Assembly (NCBI GenBank): GCA_027682925.1
Contig: JAQCYU010000003.1
Span: 1 to 64,000 of the forward strand
DNA length: 64,000 nucleotides
DNA from: Coriobacteriaceae bacterium AF45-21
GTDB lineage: Bacteria; Actinomycetota; Coriobacteriia; Coriobacteriales; Coriobacteriaceae
Direction of reading: 5' to 3'
Under the pieces are notes generated by a model that had not been told where the DNA came from, did no database searches, and saw only the letters and a program-made list of their open reading frames with translations. The position numbers and the translations under genes are program-made. This document shows positions 1 to 8,636 of this stretch, one piece after another; positions within the stretch are counted from its first letter, which is position 1; every line of letters starts with the position of its first letter.

Positions 1-134
1 CGCGAGCGCGCAGACCGCAAGGCCCGCCAGCGTGAGCACGCCGTCCGCCGTGAGCGCCCCGCCGAGCCGCGAGCGCGCAGACCGCAAGGCCCGCCAGCGT
101 GAGCACGCCGTCCGCCGTGAGCGCCCCGCCGAGC
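1..134. repeat. 67-bp perfect tandem duplication at window edge
   Basis: Bases 1-67 are repeated exactly at 68-134. The unit length is not a multiple of three, so the duplication changes the frame of the permease gene that runs through it on the minus strand. It lies at the extreme left end of the window, where a contig-end assembly artefact is as likely as a real duplication. Confidence 0.9.
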
Positions 135-777
135 GCCATGTCCGCCGCGAGCGGCTCGCCGCTCGGCAGCACGGGGATGAAGCTCGTGGGGATGACCATG
201 CTCGCCGACGGCGGAAAGAGCTGCGGCAGCGGCATCAGCGACCAGGCGAACCCACCCACGAGCTGCGCGGCGAGCGGGCAGAAGATGCCCGCGAGCATGC
301 CGAGCCTCGCCGTGAGGAAGAGCCCTGCGGGGATCATCCACGCCGCGGTCACCGTGTTGGCGAGCGCGCAGAGGAGCATCGTGAGCGTGCCCGCGGCCGT
401 GAGGCCCTGCGAGGAGAACGCCGATCCCGCGAGGTAGATGCCGAAGACCACGAGGTTCGAGAGCGTGCAGAGAGCGAGGCACCAGAGCGCCTTGGCCCAC
501 CAGGCGCGCCCGAGCGGGAAGCCCAGGCCCAGAAGCCCCCGCATCCGCGTGCGAGCGTCCGCCCGCGCGACGCACGCCACCACGAGCGAGAGAGACACGG
601 GCAGGAAGAGCGCGTACCAGTAGTTCCACGCGCTGAAGATCTGCACGCCCCGGTAGGGCATCGCGCCGAGCAGCGGCATCGGCAGCGCCATGAGCACGGC
701 CAGGCGAACCGGTGCCGCGTGGCGCGACTTCAGGGCCTCGGCGCGCAGGCCCGCGAGCAGGCCGCCTTTCTCGCCCG

Positions 778-781
<4 letters not shown>
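1..781 (-). CDS. Lantibiotic-immunity type ABC transporter permease (partial)
   Basis: The minus strand is open from an ATG at 781 to the left edge, so the 3' end is missing. The translation (about 260 codons seen) is a hydrophobic protein with roughly six membrane segments, resembling the MutE/EpiE/SpaE family of ABC-2 permeases that export lantibiotics from the membrane for self-protection. Its ATG overlaps the TGA of the upstream ATPase gene (ATGA), as expected for an ATPase-permease pair. Normal proteins of this family are about 250 residues, so the true end should lie near the edge. The 67-bp duplication at 1-134 shifts the frame and probably hides it. GC content is clearly higher than in genes after 1560. 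Family assignment rests on hydrophobicity and neighbour; an immunity role is inferred. Confidence 0.65.
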
Positions 782-1505
<724 letters not shown>

Positions 1506-1525
1506 GGTTTATCCTTTCTCTTCCG

Positions 1526-1558
1526 GGCGCGCGGGCCGATTCACCATGCCCGCGCGCC
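1526..1558. other. GC-rich perfect hairpin upstream of the ABC ATPase gene
   Basis: GGCGCGCGGGC (1526-1536) pairs perfectly with GCCCGCGCGCC (1548-1558) around an 11-base loop. It sits about 20 bases upstream of the ATPase start, just before its ribosome binding site. It could act as a leader structure. The rest of the gap to 1891 holds no convincing gene, only a possible promoter near 1827-1855. Confidence 0.5.
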
Positions 1559-1826
1559 TTACCTTTCGGGTTCACCATTCATGGTGGGGCGCGTTTCTAA
1601 CGAAGCCGTAACGGCCGTTGGGCTCTTTTGGCGCCAGCCAATCTCGACCCGCACGCATTTGCTTAAAGCAACAACTTTCCCGATCGATGTAATCACCGAA
1701 TCAAAACGTGTACACCAGCCACCAAAGATGCCGAAAAATGTCGCTTTTGGAGCTGATGTACACAAATGCAGAATCCAGCGCAGCCCAGAGGCGCCCTCCA
1801 CATGTCTGGACTCTCTATGGCTGCGC

Positions 1827-1855
1827 TGGATAGACATCGCCGGAACGGGTATAGT
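1827..1855 (+). promoter_or_regulatory. Possible promoter of the pgsA-like gene
   Basis: TATAGT (1850-1855) lies 17 bases after TGGATA (1827-1832), 37 bases before the GTG start at 1892. The -10 is good and the -35 weak. Confidence 0.3.
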
Positions 1856-1891
1856 ATCGAAAGTTTTGTCGTTAACCAGCGGGGGAGTCCT

Positions 1892-2596
1892 GTGGGCATC
1901 AAAAAGAAGATCAAAAAGGAGCTTATCGGCACTTCCGATTACCCGTCGAATAAGATCTTTACGATCTCCAATTTCATAACCTTTACGCGCCTGATCCTCA
2001 CCCTGGTATTTCTGTACCTGTTTGTGACGGACAACAACCGCATCATCGCCATCGTTATCTACGCCGTTGCCGCCTCCACCGACTGGATGGACGGTCAGAT
2101 CGCCCGTATGACTAAGACGGTCTCGTGGCTCGGCAAGGTCATGGATCCCATCTGCGATCGCGCGCTGCTGTTCACCGGCGTACTTGGCCTGGTAGTCCGC
2201 GGAGAGCTGCCCATCTGGGTCTGCGTACTCATTATTGGCCGCGACATCTATCTGGGCATCGGCACGCTTATCGTGCGTCATTATCACCGTCGCCCCATCG
2301 ATGTCGTCTTCCCCGGAAAGATTGCCACAGCGCTACTCATGACCGGATTCTCGCTCATGCTGCTCGGGTTCCCCGTTGTTGACGGCCTGCACCTTTTGCC
2401 TTCAACCCTCACGGCTTTCCCGGGTCTTAACGGAAGCTCGGTGCCCCTCGGCATCTTCTTTGTGTATGGTGGTGTGATCTTCTCCATGCTCACCGCTGTC
2501 ATCTACTCCATTAAGGGCGGAGTGGCCATTAAACAGGCCCTCGCGCATCCCGAGGACGAGGACATCGACTTTCTTAACCCCGAAATCGAAGACTGA
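1892..2596 (+). CDS. CDP-alcohol phosphatidyltransferase family protein (PgsA2-like)
   Basis: Integral membrane enzyme that transfers a phosphatidyl group from a CDP-diacylglycerol-type donor to an alcohol. The catalytic signature D-G-x2-A-R-x8-G-x3-D-x3-D is intact in DWMDGQIARM...GKVMDPICDR, about residues 58-83, followed by four or five membrane helices. The GTG at 1892 (VGIKKKIKKELIG) is chosen because GGGGGAG precedes it; the frame remains open upstream to 1766 but without family similarity. Length is 234 residues, normal for the family. It is a second copy beside the canonical pgsA at 22855. Lying directly before an FHA gene and a MerR gene, it matches the mycobacterial neighbourhood pgsA2-garA-Rv1828. 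The substrate alcohol cannot be told from sequence. Confidence 0.8.
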   Translation: MGIKKKIKKELIGTSDYPSNKIFTISNFITFTRLILTLVFLYLFVTDNNRIIAIVIYAVAASTDWMDGQIARMTKTVSWLGKVMDPICDRALLFTGVLGLVVRGELPIWVCVLIIGRDIYLGIGTLIVRHYHRRPIDVVFPGKIATALLMTGFSLMLLGFPVVDGLHLLPSTLTAFPGLNGSSVPLGIFFVYGGVIFSMLTAVIYSIKGGVAIKQALAHPEDEDIDFLNPEIED

Positions 2597-2662
2597 TTCG
2601 TTGGGGTATGATTACGTACGGTTCATTATTTGCGGCACGTCCGCGATAAGTTAGGGGTTGTC

Positions 2663-3096
2663 ATGGACAACATGGTTAACAATATGCCTCAGAATGATAA
2701 GACTGCTGACGCTACCTGCGTATTCCGCGTGCCTTCTAGCGACGTCACCGTTCCCGACCTCATGGCCAACGTGCGCATCACCGCCCCCGTTCTGTCCATC
2801 GTCAAGGGTCCGCAGACTGGTGCCGCCTTTGAACTCGAGGACGACGTGACCACCATCGGCCGCGATCCCGCGAATGGCATCTTCCTCAACGACATGACCG
2901 TTTCGCGCAGCCACGCACGCATTATTCGTGAGGGCCTGGGCGCCCGTATTGAGGATCTGGCTCGCTCAACGGCACCTGGGTCGACGGTGCCATTGTCAAC
3001 GCGGCTCCGCTGCACGACGGCTCCTCCGTTCAGATCGGTACGTTTACGCTCATCTACCACGAGAGCACGCCGGAGCGCATCGAAACCGGTGAGTAG
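2663..3096 (+). CDS. garA: GarA/OdhI-like FHA-domain protein (frameshifted near 2960)
   Basis: Small phosphopeptide-binding regulator. Residues 1-30 contain TADATCVFRV, resembling the phosphothreonine motif (TxVFR) that GarA and OdhI carry before their FHA domain. In those proteins phosphorylation switches off inhibition of 2-oxoglutarate metabolism. The FHA domain follows with GRDPANG, SRSHARI and, after the break, LNGTW. The frame from ATG 2663 (AGGGG upstream) breaks at CTGGCTCG (2957-2964). One more G restores EDLGSLNGTWVDG and a stop at 3094-3096, giving 144 residues as expected. The observed frame runs on to 3121 in nonsense. It lies 3 bases before the MerR gene. The GarA role is inferred from motif and neighbours; the deletion is probably an error. 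Confidence 0.8.
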
Positions 3097-3099
3097 GGC

Positions 3100-3984
3100 A
3101 TGGCCGAACGCAACTATCTGAGTATCGGCCAAGTCGTCAACCTACTTCGAGGCGCATACCCCGATCTTTCGAACTCAAAAATTAGATTTCTAGAGGATGA
3201 GGGGCTCATTACCCCTCATCGTACGCCTAAGGGATACCGTCAGTACTCCAAGGAGGACGTTGACCGTCTGGAGGTCATCCTGCACCTGCAGAAGACCCGC
3301 TATATGCCGCTCAACGTGATTAAGCAGCGCTTGGAAAACGCCACGGACCTGTCAACGCTCGCCTACGAGGTGGGGCTGCTGTCCGATGTTCCGCTTAAGA
3401 CGGAGCCCAAGGAGACCAAGCAAAAGCTGCACCCCATCGAGACGATCCCCGACATGCTCGGTGTTGAGATTTCGTTTATCCGCTCCCTTGCCGAGAACGA
3501 TCTTATCCGCATCATCAAGAGCCCGCAGAACCGCGAGCTTGTCGATGGCCGAGATTTCCCGATTATCCGTTACTGCTCGGAGCTGTCGCGTTTCCACATT
3601 GAGCCGCGCAACCTGCGTCAGTACGTATCGTCGGCAAACCGCGAGTCTTCGATGTTTGAGCAGGTTCTCGTGAGCATGCTCGGCATGGATACCTCCGATG
3701 ACGAGCGCGACGCCAAGCTCGAGCGCGCTTTTAAGAAGCTGCACGACCTCACCGAGGGTGTGCACACCGCGCTACTTAAGAACCGCGTCTTTGAGTCGCT
3801 CAACGCCGTGGTCGAGGACGCTGACATCGATGCACTCGATGAGGAGATCGCGCGTTCCGAGTCCACCAAGGTTAAAAGCGATGGGGCAAGCGTCCCCGCG
3901 GTTGCCGCGCATGACGAGTCGATCGTGCAGCCGTCCAAGGTCGTCGTCCCCTCGCATAACCCGTCTGCTAACACGGGTAAATAA
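3100..3984 (+). CDS. MerR-family transcriptional regulator (FtsR/Rv1828-like)
   Basis: 294-residue DNA-binding protein. Residues 5-75 form a MerR winged helix-turn-helix (YLSIGQVVNLL, SKIRFLEDEGLI, PHRTPKGYRQYS, RLEVILHLQ), the pattern typical of FtsR and Rv1828, which sit next to odhI/garA in Corynebacterium and Mycobacterium. Residues 115-240 are a helical effector or dimerisation region of unknown ligand, followed by an unconserved Ser/Ala-rich tail. ATG 3100 follows the FHA gene stop by 3 bases, so the two are co-transcribed. In corynebacteria FtsR activates ftsZ; here the target is not known. Confidence 0.85.
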   Translation: MAERNYLSIGQVVNLLRGAYPDLSNSKIRFLEDEGLITPHRTPKGYRQYSKEDVDRLEVILHLQKTRYMPLNVIKQRLENATDLSTLAYEVGLLSDVPLKTEPKETKQKLHPIETIPDMLGVEISFIRSLAENDLIRIIKSPQNRELVDGRDFPIIRYCSELSRFHIEPRNLRQYVSSANRESSMFEQVLVSMLGMDTSDDERDAKLERAFKKLHDLTEGVHTALLKNRVFESLNAVVEDADIDALDEEIARSESTKVKSDGASVPAVAAHDESIVQPSKVVVPSHNPSANTGK

Positions 3985-4020
3985 CCGCCGTTCACCCGGC
4001 AATCCATGAAAGGTCACGCC

Positions 4021-4551
4021 ATGTACGACTTCGAATCTCAAATCGTCGACATCCCCGACTATCCCGAGCCCGGAGTCATCTTTAAAGACATCACGCCGCT
4101 CTTTGGCAATCCCGAGGCGCTCAAAGCCATGACCAATGCCCTAGCCGGGCACTTTGCCGGCATGGGAATCACCAAGGTCGTGGGCCCCGAGGCTCGCGGC
4201 TTTATGGTTGGCGTACCGGTGGCTGTAGCCCTTGGCGCCGGCTTTGTTCCCGCACGTAAACCGGGCAAGCTACCGCGCGAGACCGTGAGCCAGAGCTACG
4301 AGCTCGAGTACGGAACGGATTCCATTGAGATCCATGCCGACGCTATCAGCTCTAAAGATACCGTGTTGATTCTGGACGACTTGGTCGCGACGGGCGGAAC
4401 CGTCGAGGCAACAGGTAAACTGGTGCGAGATATGGGCGCAAAGCTTGTCGGTTACGGTTGTATCCTTGAGCTTGCGTTTCTCAACCCGCGCGAGAAGCTC
4501 ACGCCGTCTGATGACGATGTGGAGCTCTTTAGCCTGGTGACGGTGGACTAG
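4021..4551 (+). CDS. apt: Adenine phosphoribosyltransferase
   Basis: Purine salvage enzyme making AMP from adenine and PRPP in the cytosol. The PRPP-binding motif VLILDDLVATGGT lies at about residues 119-131, and the N-terminal adenine-site region IPDYPEPGVIFKDITPL and ARGFM are conserved. ATG 4021 is preferred over an in-frame ATG at 4006 because AAAGG lies seven bases ahead of it. Length is 176 residues, normal. It follows the MerR gene by 36 bases in the same direction. Confidence 0.95.
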   Translation: MYDFESQIVDIPDYPEPGVIFKDITPLFGNPEALKAMTNALAGHFAGMGITKVVGPEARGFMVGVPVAVALGAGFVPARKPGKLPRETVSQSYELEYGTDSIEIHADAISSKDTVLILDDLVATGGTVEATGKLVRDMGAKLVGYGCILELAFLNPREKLTPSDDDVELFSLVTVD

Positions 4552-4583
4552 CCGTTACCCTTAGTTACTGGAAAGGAAGCTAC

Positions 4584-5708
4584 ATGCGCACAGCAAACAC
4601 GCACAAAAACATGGCACGCTGCGCTGCTACGGCAACCCTCGCTTGTGTTTTGGGCTTGGGCCTCGCGGCTCCTGCCTACGCCGATACCGCATCCGACCTT
4701 GCCGCTGCTCGTACGAAGCTCGAGCAGATCGGTACCCAAACCCAGCAGATTTACGATGAGCTCGCCACGCAGACGCAGGCGCTCGATCAGACTGCTGGCG
4801 AGATCACGCAAAAGCAGCAGGAGATCGCCGATGGTCAGGCCAAGCTCTCGACCTATGTCGCCGGCGAGTACAAAACCGGCGGTCTGAGCCTGCTTCAGGT
4901 TCTGACGGGCGTCGATGACCTGAGCGATATGCTCAACCGTCTGTTCTACTACGGCAAAGTTTCCGATAAGCAGGCTCAGACCATTCAAGAGGTCAAGGAG
5001 CTTAAGCAGCAGCTCACCGATAAGCAGGCCGAGCAGGAGAAGAACGTCGCCACCACGCAAAAGAAGGTCGACGAGCTTAACGCCCAGCAGGCTGAAGCAC
5101 AGAACGTCGTAAACTCCTTGGATTCGCAGCTGCAGGCCGAGCTTGCCGCAGAGGCCGAGGCCAATGCCGCGCTGCAGGCCGGCATCAACGCTAGCACCGC
5201 CGAGAAGGCCACGGTGAGTAACGAGACTGCCGGTACGACTGAGAACACCAACAACGGTGGCCAGACCAGCAATAACAATCAGGGCGGCAACACTCCGGCT
5301 CCTACGCCGGCACCTGCTCCGACGCCGCAGCCCTCCACGCCTGCTCCGGCTCCGACGCCTTCTGCTCCGAGCCAGTCCGTCGACGGCGGTTCTGTTGTCT
5401 CGCGTGCATACAGCAAGCTTGGTTGCGCTTATTCCTGGGGCGGAATTGGCCCGAACAGCTTCGACTGCTCTGGTTTTGTTAGCTATTGCCTCACTGGTCG
5501 CTATTGCCGCCTCGGCACCACGGGTACCTTTATGGGCTGGACGCGTGTGTCTGATCCGCAGCCCGGTGACGTTGTTGTCAACTCGTACCACACCGGCATT
5601 TACATCGGTGGTGGTCAGATGATTCATGCTTCCGACTACAACACGGGTGTTATCATCAGCTCCGTTGCCGCCGGCATGAACAACAACTATATCTTCGTGC
5701 GTTACTAA
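4584..5708 (+). CDS. Secreted NlpC/P60 peptidoglycan hydrolase with coiled coil
   Basis: 374-residue exported cell-wall hydrolase. Residues 1-33 are a signal peptide ending APAYA. Residues 34-220 are a long coiled coil rich in Gln, Glu and Lys, as in PcsB/CwlO/RipA proteins. Residues 240-262 are an Ala-Pro-Thr linker, and 265-374 the NlpC/P60 domain with the catalytic Cys in FDCSGFVSY and His in NSYHTGIYIG. Such enzymes cleave D-Glu-diaminoacid peptide bonds at division; the coiled coil often contacts an FtsEX-type regulator, not seen here. GAAAGGA lies well placed before ATG 4584. A strong terminator follows. Confidence 0.9.
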   Translation: MRTANTHKNMARCAATATLACVLGLGLAAPAYADTASDLAAARTKLEQIGTQTQQIYDELATQTQALDQTAGEITQKQQEIADGQAKLSTYVAGEYKTGGLSLLQVLTGVDDLSDMLNRLFYYGKVSDKQAQTIQEVKELKQQLTDKQAEQEKNVATTQKKVDELNAQQAEAQNVVNSLDSQLQAELAAEAEANAALQAGINASTAEKATVSNETAGTTENTNNGGQTSNNNQGGNTPAPTPAPAPTPQPSTPAPAPTPSAPSQSVDGGSVVSRAYSKLGCAYSWGGIGPNSFDCSGFVSYCLTGRYCRLGTTGTFMGWTRVSDPQPGDVVVNSYHTGIYIGGGQMIHASDYNTGVIISSVAAGMNNNYIFVRY

Positions 5709-5732
5709 GTCATCTTACACAGCGTGTGAATG

Positions 5733-5773
5733 TGGACCTCGTGGCTTTAAGTCGCGAGGTCCATTCTTTTTTT
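5733..5773 (+). terminator. Rho-independent terminator after the NlpC/P60 gene
   Basis: TGGACCTCG (5733-5741) pairs with CGAGGTCCA (5755-5763) and is followed by a T-rich run to 5773. Confidence 0.9.
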
Positions 5774-5787
5774 CTCTAATCTTGTAC

Positions 5788-5860
5788 GCTATCTAGTATT
5801 CAAAACTAGATAGCCGTACATTCAGTTTGCAAGATGGCTATAATTGTTGAGGAACAATTA
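5788..5860 (+). promoter_or_regulatory. degV promoter region with two inverted repeats
   Basis: A perfect 10-bp inverted repeat GCTATCTAGT/ACTAGATAGC (5788-5797, 5805-5814) lies upstream of a TATAAT -10 box at 5839-5844. A second palindrome, TAATTGTT/AACAATTA (5841-5848, 5853-5860), overlaps the -10 and start area. The right arm of the first repeat is part of CAAAACTAGATAGCC (5801-5815), which recurs with one change in the promoter of the DUF1836 gene. Both are plausible operator sites. Confidence 0.65.
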
Positions 5861-5873
5861 GAAAGGACCCTCT

Positions 5874-6740
5874 ATGAGCTGGGCACTTATCTCCGATTCA
5901 AGCTGTAACCTCCGCGATTGGCAACCGACCGCGCCCCATACCGCCTTTGCATTTGCGCCCCTCAAAATTCGAGTGGGGGAGCGTGAATTCGTCGATGACC
6001 TTTCACTCGATGTACATGAGCTCAACTGCGCTGTTCAGGCGGAGACGAACGCTTCTTCGAGCGCTTGTCCCAGCGTAGGGGAGTGGGCCGAGCTCTTCAA
6101 ATTGGCAGACAAGACCATCTGCATGCCAATCTCTGAGGGCGTGTCGGGCAGCTACAACGCAGCAGCCACGGCTCGCGATATGGTTCTTGCCGAGGAGCCC
6201 GACCGGCAGATTCATCTAGTCAATTCGCGCGCAGCAGGCGGCAAGATGGACCTGATCTTCTTGCTGTTTGATCGTTATCTTGCAAGCAACCCGGATGTCT
6301 CATTCGAGGACGCTTGCGCATACTTCGATAGCCTTGAGCAGAACAGCAAAATCCTCTTCAGCTTGTGCAATTACGAAAACCTGGCCAAAGCCGGACGTAT
6401 CCCTAAGGCAGCCGGCGTCATTGCCAACAAGCTCAATATCCGCATTTTGGGCACGGCGAGTGAGGCCGGTAAAATCGAACTCGTCGGTCACACGCGTGGC
6501 GAAAAGAAGATGCTCAACAAGATCATCGACACCATGGAAGCTGAGGGCTTTACGGGCGGTGAGGTCGTTATCGACCATGTCGAGAATGAGGCAGGCGCCC
6601 AAGCACTTGCCAGCCGAATTGTGGAGCGCTGGCCCGGCTCCAAGACCATCATCATGCCCTGCAACGGCCTGGATTCCTATTACGCCGAGATGCACGGCCT
6701 CATCATCGGCTACGGCATGGGCGTAGCTTCGGGCAAATAA
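5874..6740 (+). CDS. DegV family fatty-acid-binding protein
   Basis: 288-residue cytosolic DegV protein; members bind a fatty acid and some (FakB) present it to the kinase FakA for membrane lipid synthesis. Seen here are the N-terminal ISDSSCNL, the ligand-site loop ISEGVSGSYNAA and the internal LAKAGRIPKAAGVIANKLNI, all typical of the family. The frame starts at ATG 5874 with GAAAGGA before it. It is monocistronic, with its own promoter and a shared terminator, convergent with the DUF1836 gene. No fakA lies nearby, so the partner is unknown. Confidence 0.88.
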   Translation: MSWALISDSSCNLRDWQPTAPHTAFAFAPLKIRVGEREFVDDLSLDVHELNCAVQAETNASSSACPSVGEWAELFKLADKTICMPISEGVSGSYNAAATARDMVLAEEPDRQIHLVNSRAAGGKMDLIFLLFDRYLASNPDVSFEDACAYFDSLEQNSKILFSLCNYENLAKAGRIPKAAGVIANKLNIRILGTASEAGKIELVGHTRGEKKMLNKIIDTMEAEGFTGGEVVIDHVENEAGAQALASRIVERWPGSKTIIMPCNGLDSYYAEMHGLIIGYGMGVASGK

Positions 6741-6751
6741 AGTCCAACCAA

Positions 6752-6806
6752 GCAAAAATACGGGCGGGACAAAGCGACAGATGGCTCTTTGTCCCGCCCG
6801 TTTTAT
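6752..6806. terminator. Bidirectional terminator between degV and DUF1836 genes
   Basis: A perfect 15-bp stem, ACGGGCGGGACAAAG (6760-6774) with CTTTGTCCCGCCCGT (6787-6801), is flanked by TTTTAT on the plus strand and TATTTTT on the minus strand, so it can end both convergent transcripts. Confidence 0.92.
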
Positions 6807-6813
6807 ACGTCGG

Positions 6814-7425
6814 CTAGCTATTAAACCCGTTGAACTTGAGATAGCTCATCAAGTAAGCCTTCGAAACAAAGGATGAAACCGCGCTGCGCACAAGCAGCGA
6901 CTCACGCGTTACCTGATGCGCCGTATCGGGAACCGGCGTCGGCTCGACGGAAAACGCCGAACGAATCGATGCCTCGAGCTGATCAACCACATAGTTGAAG
7001 GCCGTCGGGGCATCGTAGCTCAATCGCTGAATGTTAAAGAGTGCCTGCACCGCAGCAATAGGTAGCACCTGCTTAAAGATGCAGATAGCGATCAGACGGG
7101 CAATCTGCTCGCGGCCATATTGCTTTTTAACCGGAGCAGGCACCAGGCCGACCTTCACGTAGTTGTTGATCATCGATGGCGTAATGACGGGCTGCTCAAC
7201 GCAAATGGACAGCGGCTCCATCCACAGCGCAACATACTCAATAACCTGGTCGCGATAGAGCGTCACATTGGGCAACTGGTCATAGCGCGACAGACTCAAC
7301 GTATTGAGTATGCACACGATTTCGGACTGAATAAATGCATCGGGCAGCACAGTGGGCTGAATATCCTCAGGCTTAATACTGACCGACGAATCGGACATCG
7401 GAATAACGTGTTTAACGTGGTTCAT
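6814..7425 (-). CDS. DUF1836 domain-containing protein (putative regulator)
   Basis: 203-residue protein of the DUF1836 family, recognised by ITPSMINNYVKVGLVPAPVKKQYGREQIARL (about residues 90-120), a helix-turn-helix-like region similar to the MerR recognition part. The start is ATG 7425, preceded by GGAGG; the frame extends upstream to 7599 without support. DUF1836 genes are often found beside degV genes, and here the two are convergent and share a promoter motif. A transcriptional role, possibly for both genes, is inference; no function is established for the family. Confidence 0.8.
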   Translation of the reverse strand: MNHVKHVIPMSDSSVSIKPEDIQPTVLPDAFIQSEIVCILNTLSLSRYDQLPNVTLYRDQVIEYVALWMEPLSICVEQPVITPSMINNYVKVGLVPAPVKKQYGREQIARLIAICIFKQVLPIAAVQALFNIQRLSYDAPTAFNYVVDQLEASIRSAFSVEPTPVPDTAHQVTRESLLVRSAVSSFVSKAYLMSYLKFNGFNS

Positions 7426-7460
7426 AAAGGTCCTCCGTTCATTTTCTATATTGTATTCTA

Positions 7461-7475
7461 GGTTATCTAGTTTTG
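7461..7475 (-). promoter_or_regulatory. Operator-like motif in the DUF1836 promoter, shared with degV
   Basis: The minus strand reads CAAAACTAGATAACC here, 14 of 15 bases identical to 5801-5815 in front of degV. It lies just upstream of a TACAAT -10 candidate for the DUF1836 gene. Confidence 0.6.
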
Positions 7476-7496
7476 CATACCACATAGCCGGCAAGT

Positions 7497-7536
7497 AAAA
7501 GTGGTTGGACAACACATTGATGCATCGTCCAACCAC
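7497..7536 (-). terminator. Terminator of trxB
   Basis: GTGGTTGGAC (7501-7510) pairs with GTCCAACCAC (7527-7536); on the minus strand the stem is followed by TTTT. It lies about 45 bases past the trxB stop. Confidence 0.75.
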
Positions 7537-7579
7537 TTTGTTTAAAGATAGCAACATTACATAAGATATATTATCGTAC

Positions 7580-8518
7580 TTATCCACGGAGAAACGCATA
7601 TGCGCTGGTTGCCGCTATAGCTCCGTCCGAAACAGCGGTCACAACCTGGCGTAAACGTTTGGAACGGATATCGCCAGCGGCAAATAGACCTAGCGTGCGG
7701 GTCGCCATGGAATCATCAGTCAGAATGCCGTCGTCGGGAGCCAGATCGACTAGATGCTCAACAAGCTCGGTATGTGGTTGCGTCCCCGTAAAGACAAAGA
7801 TGCCAAACGAGCCAGGTTCAAATGACTCGGTATGAGTCTCACCGGATGCATTGTCCTTAAAGGTGATCGTCGTTGGCATGACTTCGCCCGAGAGCTTCAC
7901 AATACTAGTTTGGTACCTAACTGTAATATTGTCCCTTTCAAGTACTTTCTGAACAACACCATCAGGTGCACGAAACTGGTCGCGGCGTAGCACGATGGTC
8001 ACGCTGTTGGCTATGTCTGACAGGAACAGAGCCTCTTCGCATGCCGAATTGCCACCACCGATTACAAAGACCTGTTTACCGCGGAAGAACATGCCGTCAC
8101 ATGTTGCGCAATATGAAACGCCACGACCGCGATACGTATCCTCGCCAGCGAAACCTGCCGGGCGCGGCGTGGCACCCATGCAAGCGATAACACTCGAGGC
8201 CAGCGTATCGCCCATATCATGATGCACCGTAAACAGCGCTGTATCGGCATCGTAATCGATACCCGTAACCATGCTCCATACAACCTGTGCTCCCAGGCCC
8301 TCTGCATGTTGCTGAAAACGCTCGCCGAGTTCGGCGCCACTCAAGAGCGGAATGCCCGGATAGTTCTCGACCTCATTGGTTGTGGCGATCTGCCCTCCCG
8401 ACATGCCCTGTTCAATCACGGTCGTCGTTAGGTTGGAGCGCGCAGCGTAAATGGCGGCAGCATAGCCCGCGGGGCCGCCACCGACAATAGCAACATCGAT
8501 CGGCTGATGGGTAGTCAT
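7580..8518 (-). CDS. trxB: Thioredoxin-disulfide reductase
   Basis: 312-residue FAD/NADPH flavoenzyme that reduces thioredoxin. The FAD site GGGPAGYAAAIYAARS is at residues 13-28, the redox pair CATC at 137-140, and the NADPH site VIGGGNSACEEA at about 150-161; the C-terminal FAD motif reads GLFAAGDIRS. ATG 8518 is chosen for AGGAGG seven bases upstream; an in-frame extension to 8593 lacks a site. Monocistronic, divergent from the glycosyltransferase gene. Confidence 0.96.
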   Translation of the reverse strand: MTTHQPIDVAIVGGGPAGYAAAIYAARSNLTTTVIEQGMSGGQIATTNEVENYPGIPLLSGAELGERFQQHAEGLGAQVVWSMVTGIDYDADTALFTVHHDMGDTLASSVIACMGATPRPAGFAGEDTYRGRGVSYCATCDGMFFRGKQVFVIGGGNSACEEALFLSDIANSVTIVLRRDQFRAPDGVVQKVLERDNITVRYQTSIVKLSGEVMPTTITFKDNASGETHTESFEPGSFGIFVFTGTQPHTELVEHLVDLAPDDGILTDDSMATRTLGLFAAGDIRSKRLRQVVTAVSDGAIAATSAYAFLRG

Positions 8519-8636
8519 GAAGAGACCTCCTGTCGAAAGATTGGCGTTCTTTGCGCTCATACCCAAATTTACGTGAACGTGACACTCATGCACTACAATG
8601 ATAAATCCGTGTTACAACGTCGAAGGGGAGTTATCG

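Noticed and set aside
2630..3121. 163-residue version of the FHA protein
   Set aside because: Its C-terminal 45 residues are the wrong frame; the other frame completes the FHA domain.
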